Shown: positions 45,732 through 56,732, counted from the first letter of the stretch. The stretch: 64,000 nucleotides of DNA from Listeria ivanovii subsp. londoniensis (GCF_000763495.1 NZ_CP009576.1:940001-1004000); one strand, 5' to 3'. The notes: generated by a model not told the origin, from the letters alone. Numbers and translations are program-made.

Positions 45732-46700
45732 ATGGAAAGAAGTATAATTATTCAAAATCGCTATATCAACCAAAAATTAGCTCCAACTGAATGGCTCCAA
45801 TCCCCTCAAGAAGTAGTAGCTCACTTTGGTGCGATACAAGCTCAAAATTATGGACAGTCTCTTTGGGCAGTTGGAAGTAGATTAATCTCACCAAGCGAAA
45901 CTACTGTGAAAGCTGCTATCAATGAAGGAAAAGTTATCCGCACATGGCTTCTAAGAGGTACCATTCACCTTTTTTCTGCAGACGATTACCACTGGATGAT
46001 TGATTTAACGGCGCCAATGATAGATAAAATCTGCCAGCCTTATCGAACTAAATTAGGGCTTTCCAACGAAGTTCTTCATAAAGCTAGCAAAGTAGTGGAT
46101 GCCTTTGTAGCAGGTAGCCATCGAACGCGAAAAGAATTAGCTGAACATTTGGCTAAAAACGAATTACCAAGTGCTGGAATTACTTTTGCACAGCTACTTG
46201 TTTACTTAAGCTCGCGAAAAATTATTTGTTCTGGCCCGGATGAAACTTACCGTGACACGCGACATATTCCTGTAGTAACGAAAGTTTATACGCGCGAAGA
46301 AGCAATCAAAGAATTAGCAAAGCGTTATTTCCAAAGTCATGCACCAGCAACTTTAAGAGATTTTTGCTTTTGGTCAGGATTCACTGTGACAGATGCAAAA
46401 ATTGCTTTGGCAGATTTCACACAATTTGGAGATTTTTTTATAAATGATTTAGTAGAAAATACAGTTTCGCTTGAAACGATACCTCTCGCTGGATTTGATG
46501 AGTGGATTATTGGTTACAGAAATCGTTCCATTGTATTAGATGAAAAATGGCACGAGGAGATTATCACGAAAAACGGTATTTTTAGACCGGCTATCATTAC
46601 GGCTGGAAAAGTGGTTGCTAAGTGGGAAAAACCGAAAAATCTTACTGATATGAAAGAAGATTATTGGAGCCGTTACATCCAATTTCGTAATGTGCTATAG
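45732..46700 (+). CDS. AlkZ-like (HTH_42) winged-helix protein, possible DNA glycosylase
   Basis: A 322-aa protein of the HTH_42/AlkZ superfamily, made of tandem winged helices. The segment GAIQAQNYGQSLWAVGSR carries a Gln-X-Gln motif at the position used by AlkZ-type glycosylases to excise damaged bases or crosslinks. C-terminal PLAGFDEWIIGYRNRS and GIFRPAIITAGKVVAKWE match the family. ATG 45732 lies 6 bases after AAAAGAGG. It sits 39 bases before mvaA. DNA-repair activity is a family inference. Confidence 0.72.
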   Translation: MERSIIIQNRYINQKLAPTEWLQSPQEVVAHFGAIQAQNYGQSLWAVGSRLISPSETTVKAAINEGKVIRTWLLRGTIHLFSADDYHWMIDLTAPMIDKICQPYRTKLGLSNEVLHKASKVVDAFVAGSHRTRKELAEHLAKNELPSAGITFAQLLVYLSSRKIICSGPDETYRDTRHIPVVTKVYTREEAIKELAKRYFQSHAPATLRDFCFWSGFTVTDAKIALADFTQFGDFFINDLVENTVSLETIPLAGFDEWIIGYRNRSIVLDEKWHEEIITKNGIFRPAIITAGKVVAKWEKPKNLTDMKEDYWSRYIQFRNVL

Positions 46701-46739
46701 TTGTTGAGAGGAGAATATTTAATTTGAGGTGAGCAAGTA

Positions 46740-48017
46740 ATGAACGCTTTTGATAAATTTTATAAAAAAACTTTAGAAGAACGTAGAGCAATTTTGGCTG
46801 AGTATGCAGATTTAACGAAAGAAGAGCAAGCATTTTTGACATCTACTGGAGCACTTTCACTGGAAAAAGCGAACCATATGATTGAAAATACCATTGGAAT
46901 TTATTCACTACCACTAGGGCTTTCGATGAATATGCGATTAAATGATAAAAACTATATTGTTCCAATGGCAATGGAAGAGCCGTCTGTTGTTGCTGCTCAA
47001 AGTTCAGGAGCGAAGTTGATTGCACAAAATGGTGGCATAAAAGGAACAGCAACAGAACGGAAAATGATTGGTCAAGTAGAATTGATTAATGTTCCAAACA
47101 TAAGCCAAGCAACCAAAAAAATAATAAACAATAAAGCTAACTTACTTTCCAATGCTAATGAGGCTCATCCGTCTTTACAAAAGCGAGGCGGGGGAGCAGT
47201 TGACTTAGTTGTTAGAACTGTAGCAACAGAAGCGGGAAAAGTTTTGTTGATTGTACATTTGCTAGTGGACACAAGAGAAGCAATGGGAGCTAATATGGTA
47301 AATACGATGGTGGAAACATTAGCACCTAAATTAGAAAAATTAACAAACGGAACTGCCAATATGCGAATTTTATCGAATTTAGTGGATGATGCTACAGCCA
47401 CTGTAACATGCCGGATTGCAAAAGAAAGTCTAGCAACTAAAAACCAAACAGGGGAGTGGGTTCGTGATCGGATTATCGCAGCTTATGAATTTGCAGATGC
47501 AGATATTTACCGAGCGGCAACCCATAATAAAGGTATTATGAACGGAATTGACGCTGTTGTGATGGCCTTTGGAAATGATTGGCGTGCAATTGAAGCAGCT
47601 AGTCATGCTTATGCGGCGCGTTCTGGTAGATATAAACCGATGACAAAATGGACCAAAGATGCGGAGGGCTTTTTAATTGGCGAATTGACGTTGCCGATGC
47701 CGGTTGCTTTTGTAGGTGGTTCGATTGGGGTTCATCCAATTGCTACCCTCTCCCAAAAAATCGCACGAGTGGAATCTGCAAAAGAACTTGCGATGCTCGT
47801 TTGCGCAGTCGGCTTAACACAAAATTTAGCAGCTTTAAAAGCACTTGTCACAGAAGGAATTCAACGTGGTCATATGTCACTTCAAGCAAAATCACTTGCG
47901 ATGACAGCAGGCGCAGAAGCAAATGAAATTGAAGCTGTAGCAAATTTTTTGCAAGACAGTAAGCAAATGAATGTGATGGCAGCGAAGGAATACATTACGA
48001 AATTGCGGCAAAGCTAA
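46740..48017 (+). CDS. mvaA: Hydroxymethylglutaryl-CoA reductase, class II
   Basis: A 425-aa cytoplasmic enzyme of the mevalonate pathway, reducing HMG-CoA to mevalonate for isoprenoid synthesis. Characteristic segments are MAMEEPSVVAAQS, RTVATEAGKVLL (substrate region), NKGIMNGIDAVVMAFGNDWRAIEA and the C-terminal catalytic His region RGHMSLQAKSLAM. There is no membrane domain, as expected for the bacterial class II enzyme. GAGGTG precedes the ATG. It appears to match Lmo0825. A terminator follows. Confidence 0.95.
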   Translation: MNAFDKFYKKTLEERRAILAEYADLTKEEQAFLTSTGALSLEKANHMIENTIGIYSLPLGLSMNMRLNDKNYIVPMAMEEPSVVAAQSSGAKLIAQNGGIKGTATERKMIGQVELINVPNISQATKKIINNKANLLSNANEAHPSLQKRGGGAVDLVVRTVATEAGKVLLIVHLLVDTREAMGANMVNTMVETLAPKLEKLTNGTANMRILSNLVDDATATVTCRIAKESLATKNQTGEWVRDRIIAAYEFADADIYRAATHNKGIMNGIDAVVMAFGNDWRAIEAASHAYAARSGRYKPMTKWTKDAEGFLIGELTLPMPVAFVGGSIGVHPIATLSQKIARVESAKELAMLVCAVGLTQNLAALKALVTEGIQRGHMSLQAKSLAMTAGAEANEIEAVANFLQDSKQMNVMAAKEYITKLRQS

Positions 48018-48032
48018 TGAGTTATAAAAAAA

Positions 48033-48076
48033 TAAACCCTAGCTAGATTCATTTTTTGTGAATCTAGCTGGGGTTT
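48033..48076 (+). terminator. Terminator after mvaA
   Basis: CCTAGCTAGATTCA and TGAATCTAGCTGG form a long stem around TTTTTTG, followed by GGTTTT. Confidence 0.8.
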
Positions 48077-48086
48077 TGTATGCCTG

Positions 48087-48656
48087 TCAATTGGTATCCA
48101 CTTCTCTAATTGGTTTTGCGGGATTTCCTGCAACAATCATATTAGCAGGGACATCTTTTGTTACGGTGGAATTAGCGGCGATAATAGCATTTTCTCCAAT
48201 AGTTATTCCAGGTAAAATAGTGGCATTGGCACCAATCCATGCTCCTTTTTTTACACAAATAGGAGATACTCTGACTCCGCGTCTTTTTGCAGGTGCCATT
48301 AAATGATTAGCTGTTATTAACATGGCTCCAGGACCAATTAATACATCATCTTCAATCACAATTCCGCCTAAATCTACAAAAGTGACATTTTGATTAATAA
48401 AAATATTTTTTCCAAAAGTTATATGCTTTCCAAAATCACTATAAAATGGTAGCGAAATATCTACTGTGGAATCGATTGTTTTTCCAGTGATTTTTTGCAA
48501 ATAATCCAATGTGCTCTCTTTACTATGATACTGTGTGTTAAGCTCCGTAATTAGTCGTTCATTCGCATGTTTAACTAAATGAATTTCTTCAAAAAGAGGT
48601 GAATTTGGTAAAATATCTTTATCAACTATTTTCTTTAGTAAGTTTGATTCTTCCAT
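48087..48656 (-). CDS. Maltose/galactoside O-acetyltransferase-like hexapeptide protein
   Basis: A 189-aa left-handed beta-helix acetyltransferase. An N-terminal helical maltose-acetyltransferase-type domain is followed by hexapeptide repeats ([52 protein letters not shown]) with the catalytic histidine in TANH. ATG 48656 lies 8 bases after AGGAGG. It convergently faces mvaA. Acceptor sugar unknown. Confidence 0.88.
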   Translation of the reverse strand: MEESNLLKKIVDKDILPNSPLFEEIHLVKHANERLITELNTQYHSKESTLDYLQKITGKTIDSTVDISLPFYSDFGKHITFGKNIFINQNVTFVDLGGIVIEDDVLIGPGAMLITANHLMAPAKRRGVRVSPICVKKGAWIGANATILPGITIGENAIIAANSTVTKDVPANMIVAGNPAKPIREVDTN

Positions 48657-48701
48657 CGTAAGTCCTCCTAGATATGTTTTTTCTACTGTAATTATACACA
48701 A

Positions 48702-49074
48702 AAAAAATATTTTTGAATAATTAGTAGAACAAATAGGTGGTTTTTCATCTTAGCTTAATAGAAAGGCACATTAGCAAGGTAGTGAAGATTCCGATGTGGA
48801 CAAAATTAATTTTTTCCAACATATTGGACTATTTGCGTTCTTTTATTATTTCTGTAAGTTAGAGTAGGCGTCATTGTTTTTTTTATATACTTCGCCTTTA
48901 CAAAAACTTAACAATACATTCCGAACGTTGAAACTTCTTTCATACCAATGGATTTCCGCTTTTTGCTTAGAGTTAACTTTACGAAAACAAAAAAATCTAT
49001 TTACCTTACATTTACTTTCTTTTATGATGAAAAAAGAAGGTGAAAACTAGATTACAAACAAAAAGGAGATTTTC
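48702..49074 (+). promoter_or_regulatory. Leader of the Na/Pi cotransporter gene with PhoP-box-like repeats
   Basis: No gene is seen in this 373-base gap. Upstream of a TATGAT -10 (49023-49028), TTTACG (48978), TTTACC (49000) and TTTACT (49011) fall on an 11-bp grid, and TTAGAG at 48967 also fits; the 48989 position does not match. Repeats of TTHACA every 11 bp are the PhoP recognition pattern in Bacillus. The match is partial. Confidence 0.35.
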
Positions 49075-50709
49075 ATGGGAGACATAGATATTCAGCAAAT
49101 GATTTTTCAATTTATCGGAGGGCTTGGAATTTTTCTTTTCGGTATTAAATACATGGGGGACGGCTTGCAAATGGCTGCTGGTGACAGACTCCGTGATATT
49201 TTAGATAAGTACACGACGAATCCTTTCATGGGTGTGTTAGCCGGAATTTTAGTTACTGTATTAATTCAAAGTAGCTCAGGTACAACTGTTTTGACGGTCG
49301 GTTTAGTAAGTGCTGGATTTATGACGTTAAAACAAGCAATTGGTGTTATCATGGGGGCGAACATTGGAACAACCGTTACCGCCTTTATTATTGGTATTAA
49401 GTTATCCGAATATGCTTTACCAATAATTGCTGTTGGTGCAGTACTTTTATTCTTCTTTAAAAATCATAAAGTGAAAAATATCGGCCAAGTTTTCTTTGGA
49501 TTTGGTGCGCTATTCTATGGACTTGATTTGATGGGGCAAGGGATGAAACCTCTTGCAGGGATGGAAACTTTCCATGAATTGACGGCTCAAATGAGTACCA
49601 ACCCATTCCTTGGTTTATTAATTGGGACGATATTCACAGCTGTCGTCCAGTCATCTAGTGCTACGATTGGAATTTTGCAGGAACTTTACGGACAAGGTGC
49701 CATTGATTTACAAGCAGCGTTACCAGTTTTATTCGGGGATAATATCGGGACAACTATTACGGCGATTTTAGCAGCAATCGGAGCGAGTGTGGCTGCCAAA
49801 CGCGCAGCAGCAACTCATGTTATTTTCAACTTGATTGGCGCCGTCATTTTTATGTTAATACTTCCACTGTTTACTTCCTTTATTACTTATTTGCAAGGAC
49901 TCTTCGGCTTGAATCCGGAAATGACGATTGCGGTAGCACATGGAACCTTTAATATCACCAACACATTTATCCAATTCTGGTTCATTGGTGCGTTTGCATG
50001 GCTTGTAACGAAGCTTATACCGGGAGATGATTCTAGAATTGATTACAAAACAAAGCATCTAGATACCAATTTGATTGATCAGTCTCCAGGGATTGCACTT
50101 GAAATGGCACGGGAAGAAACATTGCGGATGGCAGATTATGCGAAATTTGGTTTACAAGAAGCTCGTGAATATTTAGTGAATCGTGAACCAAAACATGCCG
50201 AATCAACTGTTCAAGTGGAAGAAGCTGTCAATAATTTAGACCGAAAAATCACCGAATACCTAACGAAAATTTCTTCGGTGGCTTTAACAAATAATGAAAC
50301 AGAAGAACATGCGCTAATGCTTGATACTGTCCGAGATATTGAGCGAGTTGGCGATCACATGGAAAACATTGTTGAAAATATCGACCAATTAATTAAGAAC
50401 AAAGCAAAAATGTCCGAAGAAGCATCTAGTCAATTAATTGAAATGTTCGAGTTAACGACCTCAAACTTCGAACGGGCAGTAAAAGCAATGCACAAGAAGG
50501 ATCGTGTCCTCGCAGAAGAAACCATCGTTGTTGAAAAAGATATTGATAAAGCAGAACGTAAACTACGGAAAGCTCACATTCGCCGATTGAATGAAGGCAA
50601 ATGTCAAGTGGTGAGCGGGATTTTATATATCGATATTGTGAGTGACTTAGAGCGAATCGGCGACCATGCAAATAATATTGCTGAAGCGGTACTCGAACTT
50701 AATGAATAG
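49075..50709 (+). CDS. Na/Pi-cotransporter family protein with PhoU-like domain
   Basis: A 544-aa membrane protein. The NptA/PNaS core with two inverted QSSS motifs (IQSSSGTTVLTVG near 63 and VQSSSATIGILQ near 193) fills residues 1-310. A cytoplasmic PhoU-like helical domain (about 345-540) contains the paired RDIERVGDHMENI and SDLERIGDHANNI motifs. It probably imports phosphate with sodium. AAGGAG precedes the ATG. A terminator follows. Confidence 0.9.
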   Translation: MGDIDIQQMIFQFIGGLGIFLFGIKYMGDGLQMAAGDRLRDILDKYTTNPFMGVLAGILVTVLIQSSSGTTVLTVGLVSAGFMTLKQAIGVIMGANIGTTVTAFIIGIKLSEYALPIIAVGAVLLFFFKNHKVKNIGQVFFGFGALFYGLDLMGQGMKPLAGMETFHELTAQMSTNPFLGLLIGTIFTAVVQSSSATIGILQELYGQGAIDLQAALPVLFGDNIGTTITAILAAIGASVAAKRAAATHVIFNLIGAVIFMLILPLFTSFITYLQGLFGLNPEMTIAVAHGTFNITNTFIQFWFIGAFAWLVTKLIPGDDSRIDYKTKHLDTNLIDQSPGIALEMAREETLRMADYAKFGLQEAREYLVNREPKHAESTVQVEEAVNNLDRKITEYLTKISSVALTNNETEEHALMLDTVRDIERVGDHMENIVENIDQLIKNKAKMSEEASSQLIEMFELTTSNFERAVKAMHKKDRVLAEETIVVEKDIDKAERKLRKAHIRRLNEGKCQVVSGILYIDIVSDLERIGDHANNIAEAVLELNE

Positions 50710-50721
50710 AAATTATCCATA

Positions 50722-50758
50722 AGAAACTAGCTGGCACAAAGTAGCTAGTTTCTTTTTT
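50722..50758 (+). terminator. Terminator after the Na/Pi cotransporter gene
   Basis: AGAAACTAGCT and AGCTAGTTTCT form an 11-bp perfect stem with a 10-base loop, followed by TTTTTT. Confidence 0.88.
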
Positions 50759-50868
50759 TGTTAAAAATCTACACTTTTACTAGTGCTTGTGAAGCATTGA
50801 GTATAACCAAATTGTGGTGTAAAATAAGAATGATTATAAAACTAGAATGACTGGAAGTGTTTAGTCTT

Positions 50869-53800
50869 ATGCGAAACAGAAAAACAATGGATGGAAACAC
50901 TGCTGCAGCTTATATTTCATACGCATTTACAGAAGTTGCAGCAATTTATCCAATTACCCCTTCCTCCACAATGGCAGAACTTGTAGACGAATGGGCATCA
51001 AAAGACAAAAAGAATTTATTTAATGAACCAGTGAAAGTAGTAGAAATGCAATCAGAAGCAGGGGCAGCTGGAACAGTTCATGGCTCACTTCAAGCAGGGG
51101 CGCTGACTAGTACATACACCGCTTCCCAAGGTTTACTACTGATGATTCCAAACATGTATAAAATTGCCGGAGAACTTTTACCAACCGTTTTCCATGTATC
51201 TGCAAGAACCATTTCGGCAGCATCCCTTAATATTTTTGGCGATCATAGTGATGTAATGGCAACAAGACAAACTGGCTTTGCGATGTTAGCAGAAGGATCT
51301 GTCCAAGAAGTAATGGATTTATCTGCAGTTGCTCACCTTGCCGCTTTAAAAGGAAGCTTACCATTTTTAAATTTCTTTGATGGGTTTAGAACAAGTCATG
51401 AATTACAAAAAATTGAGGTGCTTGAATATAGTGAATTAGAAAATTTACTTGATAAAGCTGCCTTGCAACAATTTAGAGATCGAGCGATGACACCAAATAA
51501 TCCCAAAACAATTGGTTCTAACCAGAATCCAGATATTTTTTTCCAACAAAGGGAAACGGTTAACCGCTACTATGAAGAAATTCCAGGTATTGTGCAGGAT
51601 TATATGCAAGAAATTAATCAACTACGTGGAACAAATTACGATCTTGTAAATTATTATGGTGCGGAAGATGCAACAGCTGTTATTGTTGCAATGGGTTCCG
51701 TTACTCCAGTGATAGAGCAAGTCATTGATTATTTAATAAAGCAAGGCGAAAAAGTTGGCTTACTAAATATCCGTTTATATCGTCCGTTCCCAGCAGAAAA
51801 CTTTTTAGCAAAATTACCGAAAACAGTGGAGCGTGTGGCTGTACTTGACCGGACGAAAGAACCAGGGGCAGGCGGCGAACCACTTTTACTAGATGTGCAA
51901 AGTGTCCTTTATGATAGTGACGTTAGGCCAAGTGTTATTGGAGGAAGGTACGGCTTAGGTTCAAAAGATGTTACACCAGACCAGATTCTTGGTGTTTATT
52001 CGCACCTAAGGGAAGAAAAACCAAAACCGCGCTTTACAATTGGGATTACGGATGATATCACAAATCTTTCAATAAAGAGCAAAGGACCTAGTGATTTAAC
52101 TTCTGAAAAAACGTTCCAATGTAAATTCTGGGGATTTGGTTCAGATGGAACAGTCGGTGCTAATAAAGCAGCGATTAAAATTATTGGGAATAATACGGAC
52201 TTATATGCACAAGGCTACTTTTCCTATGATTCGAAAAAATCAGGTGGGTTAACGGTTTCCCATTTGCGTTTTGGAGAGAGCCGGATTCGGTCTGCCTATT
52301 TAATCAAACAAGCAGACTTTGTTTCTTGTTCGACTTCCGCCTATTTACGTTCGTACGATTTGCTCAAAGGTTTAAAACCAGGTGGAACATTTTTACTCAA
52401 TACGATTTGGGAAGGCGAACAGTTAGAACGTCATTTACCAGCTAGTATGCGTGAATATATTGCGAAAAATGATATTCAATTTTATACCTTAAATGCAATG
52501 AAAATCGCTGGTAATGCGGGACTTGGCCGAAGAATTAATACTGTGATGCAAACCGCCTTTTTCCGTGTTACCAATATTTTACCGTTCGAGAAAGCACTTG
52601 CTGACTTAAAAGAAGCTGCTATTTTGACTTACGGGAAGAAAGATATGAAAGTTGCCGAAAAAAATATCGCAGCGATGGATCAAACGGTTGCTAATTTACG
52701 CAAAGTAGAAGTACCAGCAAGCTGGGCCAATCCAGAAACTACGGCGCTTGAGAAAACTTCTGTTGACCGTCCATCCTACGTGAAAAATATTCTTGAACCA
52801 GTGAATCGTTTGGAAGGAGATACCTTATCTGTCGGGGATTTAATCTCGAACGGGATGGTGAGTGGCGCTTATCCAGCAGGTACAGCAGCATATGAAAAAC
52901 GTGGTATTGCACTAGAAATTCCAGAATGGATTTCGGAAAATTGTACGATGTGTAATGAATGTGCCTTCGTTTGTCCACATGCAGCTATTCGGCCAATTTT
53001 AACAGATGAAGAAGAAATGGAAGAGGCTCCAGAAGGCTTTATGACTCGTGAAATGCGTGGGAAAGATGGTCTTCGTTACCGAATTCAAGTATCGCCAATG
53101 GACTGCACAGGCTGTAATTTATGTGCAGAAACTTGTCCAGCGAAAGAAAAAGCTTTAGTGATGAGACCATTTGAAGAAGTAGCAGCGAAAGAAAATCCTA
53201 ACTGGTCCTTTGCGATTAATGTAAAACCAAAGAAAAATCCTAGTAAAAAAAATACCGTTCCAGGAAGTCAGTTCGAGCAACCATTACTTGAGTTTTCGGG
53301 CGCTTGTGCAGGTTGTGGAGAAACACCTTATGTTAAATTATTAACGCAAATGTTTGGCGATCGAATGATGATTGCCAATGCGACTGGCTGTTCATCTATT
53401 TGGGGAGCATCGGCACCTGCAACACCATACACAGTCAATGATCAAGGTCAAGGACCGGCATGGGGAAACTCACTATTAGAAGATAATGCAGAATACGGTT
53501 ACGGCATGTATTTGGCCAATCAAACGATGCGAAAGGCACTAAGTAACAAGGTGTCAAAAGTGCTTGCCAAAGAAACACTTTCAGACAATTTGCGCGAGGC
53601 ACTTGTCGAATGGCAAACTAAAATGGACGTAAGTGAAGACACTCGCGAACGAGCAGAACAGTTACAACTTGCACTTCTGAGTGAAATGAATGGAAACGCG
53701 TTATTAGAATCGATTTATAATGATCGCGAGTTATTTATCAAGCGTTCGCAGTGGATGCTTGGTGGAGATGGATGGGCTTATGATATTGGTTTTGGTGGAA

Positions 53801-54519
53801 TTGATCATGTTCTAGCATCGGGAGAAGATGTTAATATATTCGTCATGGATAATGAAGTTTACTCCAATACAGGTGGTCAGTCATCTAAAGCAACTCCAAC
53901 TGCAGCTATTGCCAAATTCGCTTCTGGCGGGAAATCTGTTGGTAAAAAAGATCTCGGTATTATGGCAATGAGTTATGGTAATATTTATGTAGCTCAAATT
54001 GCGATGGGAGCAAGTAAACGTCAAACTTTAAAAGCGATGGAGGAAGCAGAAGCATACCCTGGCCCGTCCTTAATTATTGCTTACACACCATGTATTAATC
54101 ATGGGATATCTAGTGGTATGAAGACGATGCTAACAGAAACTCAAAAAGCTGTAGAATGCGGCTATTGGAGCTTATATCGTTATAATCCAGCGCTAGAAGA
54201 AAAAGGAAAAAATCCAATGACGATGGACTTCAAAAAAGTGGATTTTGACCAATTTGAAGATTTCTTAAAAAGAGAAACGCGTTATTCAGCCTTATATAAA
54301 GCAAATCCAGAAGTAGCTCGTAAGCTATCGGAAAAAACACGGACAGATGCAGAAAAACGCTTTAAACGATATGCAACAATGGCTGGTCTAGACTTAGAAA
54401 AAATCTTAAAGAAAAAAGTAGTCGCTGAAACTGTCAATACAGTGCCAGTTGATGACGAACGTGCTGCAAGAAAAGCAGCTAGAGAAGCTAGAAGACTGGC
54501 GCGCGAACAAGAAAAATAA
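50869..54519 (+). CDS. nifJ: Pyruvate:ferredoxin (flavodoxin) oxidoreductase
   Basis: A 1216-aa single-chain enzyme that oxidises pyruvate to acetyl-CoA and CO2, passing electrons to ferredoxin or flavodoxin. In order: pyrimidine-binding domain (AAIYPITPSSTMAE), transketolase C-like domain, gamma domain (GFGSDGTVGANK), two 4Fe-4S motifs (CTMCNECAFVCP near 691 and CTGCNLCAETCP near 745), and the C-terminal TPP domain with CAGCGETPYVK, GDGWAYDIGFGG and DNEVYSNTGGQSSKATPT. ATG 50869 is chosen, with GGAAG 11 bases upstream; a GTG at 50857 overlaps that site. Such anaerobic, oxygen-sensitive enzymes are unusual beside a normal pyruvate dehydrogenase. It appears to match Lmo0829. Confidence 0.95.
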   Translation: MRNRKTMDGNTAAAYISYAFTEVAAIYPITPSSTMAELVDEWASKDKKNLFNEPVKVVEMQSEAGAAGTVHGSLQAGALTSTYTASQGLLLMIPNMYKIAGELLPTVFHVSARTISAASLNIFGDHSDVMATRQTGFAMLAEGSVQEVMDLSAVAHLAALKGSLPFLNFFDGFRTSHELQKIEVLEYSELENLLDKAALQQFRDRAMTPNNPKTIGSNQNPDIFFQQRETVNRYYEEIPGIVQDYMQEINQLRGTNYDLVNYYGAEDATAVIVAMGSVTPVIEQVIDYLIKQGEKVGLLNIRLYRPFPAENFLAKLPKTVERVAVLDRTKEPGAGGEPLLLDVQSVLYDSDVRPSVIGGRYGLGSKDVTPDQILGVYSHLREEKPKPRFTIGITDDITNLSIKSKGPSDLTSEKTFQCKFWGFGSDGTVGANKAAIKIIGNNTDLYAQGYFSYDSKKSGGLTVSHLRFGESRIRSAYLIKQADFVSCSTSAYLRSYDLLKGLKPGGTFLLNTIWEGEQLERHLPASMREYIAKNDIQFYTLNAMKIAGNAGLGRRINTVMQTAFFRVTNILPFEKALADLKEAAILTYGKKDMKVAEKNIAAMDQTVANLRKVEVPASWANPETTALEKTSVDRPSYVKNILEPVNRLEGDTLSVGDLISNGMVSGAYPAGTAAYEKRGIALEIPEWISENCTMCNECAFVCPHAAIRPILTDEEEMEEAPEGFMTREMRGKDGLRYRIQVSPMDCTGCNLCAETCPAKEKALVMRPFEEVAAKENPNWSFAINVKPKKNPSKKNTVPGSQFEQPLLEFSGACAGCGETPYVKLLTQMFGDRMMIANATGCSSIWGASAPATPYTVNDQGQGPAWGNSLLEDNAEYGYGMYLANQTMRKALSNKVSKVLAKETLSDNLREALVEWQTKMDVSEDTRERAEQLQLALLSEMNGNALLESIYNDRELFIKRSQWMLGGDGWAYDIGFGGIDHVLASGEDVNIFVMDNEVYSNTGGQSSKATPTAAIAKFASGGKSVGKKDLGIMAMSYGNIYVAQIAMGASKRQTLKAMEEAEAYPGPSLIIAYTPCINHGISSGMKTMLTETQKAVECGYWSLYRYNPALEEKGKNPMTMDFKKVDFDQFEDFLKRETRYSALYKANPEVARKLSEKTRTDAEKRFKRYATMAGLDLEKILKKKVVAETVNTVPVDDERAARKAAREARRLAREQEK

Positions 54520-54556
54520 AAAAAGGATCCAGAAATTTTTTCTGGATCCTTTTTTC
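54519..54556 (+). terminator. Terminator after nifJ
   Basis: AAAAAGGATCCAGAAA and TTTCTGGATCCTTTTT form a nearly perfect stem directly after the stop codon. Confidence 0.92.
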
Positions 54557-54770
54557 GTTTATGATTTGTGGGAATCATAAACCATGTGGGAATGAATAGA
54601 TATTCTTTAGTGAGCAAAATATAAAGAAATAGCTACTATTTTAATATAACGTCTTTTGAGCAAACTTGCACTAGTAAAAATAGTACATAAATAGATAAAT
54701 ATAGTTTATCTGTTGCGGTAGTAGTAAGTATAGACTTGTGAAAGTTTTATGACAATTTTTTATTGTTGTA

Positions 54771-56732
54771 TCAATGATTTTCGTGAAGTAAACCATTTTG
54801 ATACGCGTTTAAAAGTTTTTTTAAATCTTCTGCTTGTGTATGGAGCTGTTGACCAATATCTGTGTCTTTAACCCGCTTCCGATTAATTTCCATCTCAATT
54901 ACTTGCCTCGTAGAAAGAATATCAGTTTCATTTTTAACAGCATCCTCTTTCGTTGTAAAAGGCTGGTGGCTAACTAGTTGTAGCCCATAACTATTAAATA
55001 GTAACGTATATCCCGCTAATTTAGTCTTTTTATGGTACGCTTTTGCAAAGCCGCCATCAATAACAAGCATTTTTCCATCCGCCTTAATTGGACTTTCTCC
55101 CTTGCCTTCTTTTACTGGAGTATGCCCATTAATGATATGACCACAATTTGCATCAAGTCCAAACTCCTCTAAAATTTGTTGACAAATTGCTTCCTCATTA
55201 CGCAACTTATAATACGGATTTTTTTCTTCCGTATGAGTTGCTTTATCCGCAATAAAATATCGCTCGAAAGTAGTCATTTCGCTTTTTCCAAATAAAGAGG
55301 AGATGGCGCCAGTCCACAAATACCAAACAATATCGCTGGCATATTTCTTTTCAACTGTACCTGCGGGGCGTACATAAGCTTCTCGTGTAAGAATCTCAAA
55401 TTGTTCCAAAAGTTGGCGACCAGCATAACTTTTCTTCCGTAACTCCATGGCCATAAAAGTTCCATCCTCGTGAAGGGGAATACAACCATGATAAAGCAAA
55501 TTCCCATTATAAGTTAAAAACATGCTACCTTTCGCATATAAAAATTGAACATGTTTTTGCAAGCGATGACAATTTTTAAAAGAAGCAGTAATTTTTTCAA
55601 TAAGCGCTTGTTCGGCAGGAGTCAATTGGTACGGATTTTCCGGATCAATTGTTGGAAAATGTGTATCAAGTAAATCATAATCTTGTCCTTTTAAACGAAT
55701 TGTCCCTTTTTGATAATCAATAAAATCGAGAAGGAGACGGTGTTTCATATGGAATTCGTCATGTCGTACAATAATTTCTCCTTCTAATTTAAATTGGATA
55801 ATCGCCATAGCTTTATGCATCCGTGCAATTTGTGTGATTTCGGCATTACTATACTCGAGATTCTCTTCATTCTTAGGTTGGAAATAAGTACATGGATCAT
55901 CTTGATAAATAGCATCAGCAAAAAGAGCGAGTGGACGAAGGGAAATACCATAACTATCTTCTAAAATATCTAAGTTTAAATAACGAGCGGAAATTCGAAT
56001 CACATTTGCTGCACAAACCTTGGAACCACTTGCCGCTCCCATCCACAAAATATCGTGATTACCCCACTGGAAATCAAGCGAATGGTAATTCATTAGCGTG
56101 TCCATAATTTTATCCGGGTACGGTCCACGATCATAAACATCTCCAACAATGTGCAAATGATCAACGACGAGTTGCTGAATTAGGCGAGACAAGGCACTAA
56201 TAAATTCCTCCGCACGGTCAAGCGAAATAATATGTTGAATAATTTCTTCATAATACATTCGTTTATCATCGTCATTGTAGTTTTCTTGTAGTAACTCTTC
56301 TAATATGTAAGCAAAATCTGCTGGCATTGCTTTTCGTACTTTGGAACGGGTGTATTTAGAAGCAACATATTGACAAAATTCAATTAATCGAAGAAGCGTC
56401 GTGCGATACCAACCATCCATATCTTCTAATTCTTCCGCAATCAAATCCATTTTTTCTTCTGGATAGTAAACAAGCGTGCTAAGCGAGTTTATTTCTGCAT
56501 CATCTAATTCGGTGCCAAAAATATCACGAATCTTCCGCTTTACCACCCCTGAGCCATTACGTAAAACTTGTTCAAAAGCACTGTATTCCCCGTGCACATC
56601 ACTTAAAAAATGCTCCGTTCCTTTTGGCAAATTCATAATTGCCTCTAGATTAATGATTTCTGTAGCAGTTTTTGCAATAGTAGGATATTGTTTTGCAAGT
56701 AAACGTAAATATTTCATGTCAATTTCTTCCAT
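54771..56732 (-). CDS. fbp: Fructose-1,6-bisphosphatase, class III
   Basis: A 653-aa gluconeogenic phosphatase of the Firmicute class III type, hydrolysing fructose-1,6-bisphosphate. It is a metallophosphoesterase: [13 protein letters not shown] near 43, [12 protein letters not shown] near 195 and [11 protein letters not shown] near 222 supply the metal ligands, with [14 protein letters not shown] near the C-terminus. AAAGGGG lies 9 bases before ATG 56732. It appears to match Lmo0830. Confidence 0.95.
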   Translation of the reverse strand: MEEIDMKYLRLLAKQYPTIAKTATEIINLEAIMNLPKGTEHFLSDVHGEYSAFEQVLRNGSGVVKRKIRDIFGTELDDAEINSLSTLVYYPEEKMDLIAEELEDMDGWYRTTLLRLIEFCQYVASKYTRSKVRKAMPADFAYILEELLQENYNDDDKRMYYEEIIQHIISLDRAEEFISALSRLIQQLVVDHLHIVGDVYDRGPYPDKIMDTLMNYHSLDFQWGNHDILWMGAASGSKVCAANVIRISARYLNLDILEDSYGISLRPLALFADAIYQDDPCTYFQPKNEENLEYSNAEITQIARMHKAMAIIQFKLEGEIIVRHDEFHMKHRLLLDFIDYQKGTIRLKGQDYDLLDTHFPTIDPENPYQLTPAEQALIEKITASFKNCHRLQKHVQFLYAKGSMFLTYNGNLLYHGCIPLHEDGTFMAMELRKKSYAGRQLLEQFEILTREAYVRPAGTVEKKYASDIVWYLWTGAISSLFGKSEMTTFERYFIADKATHTEEKNPYYKLRNEEAICQQILEEFGLDANCGHIINGHTPVKEGKGESPIKADGKMLVIDGGFAKAYHKKTKLAGYTLLFNSYGLQLVSHQPFTTKEDAVKNETDILSTRQVIEMEINRKRVKDTDIGQQLHTQAEDLKKLLNAYQNGLLHENH

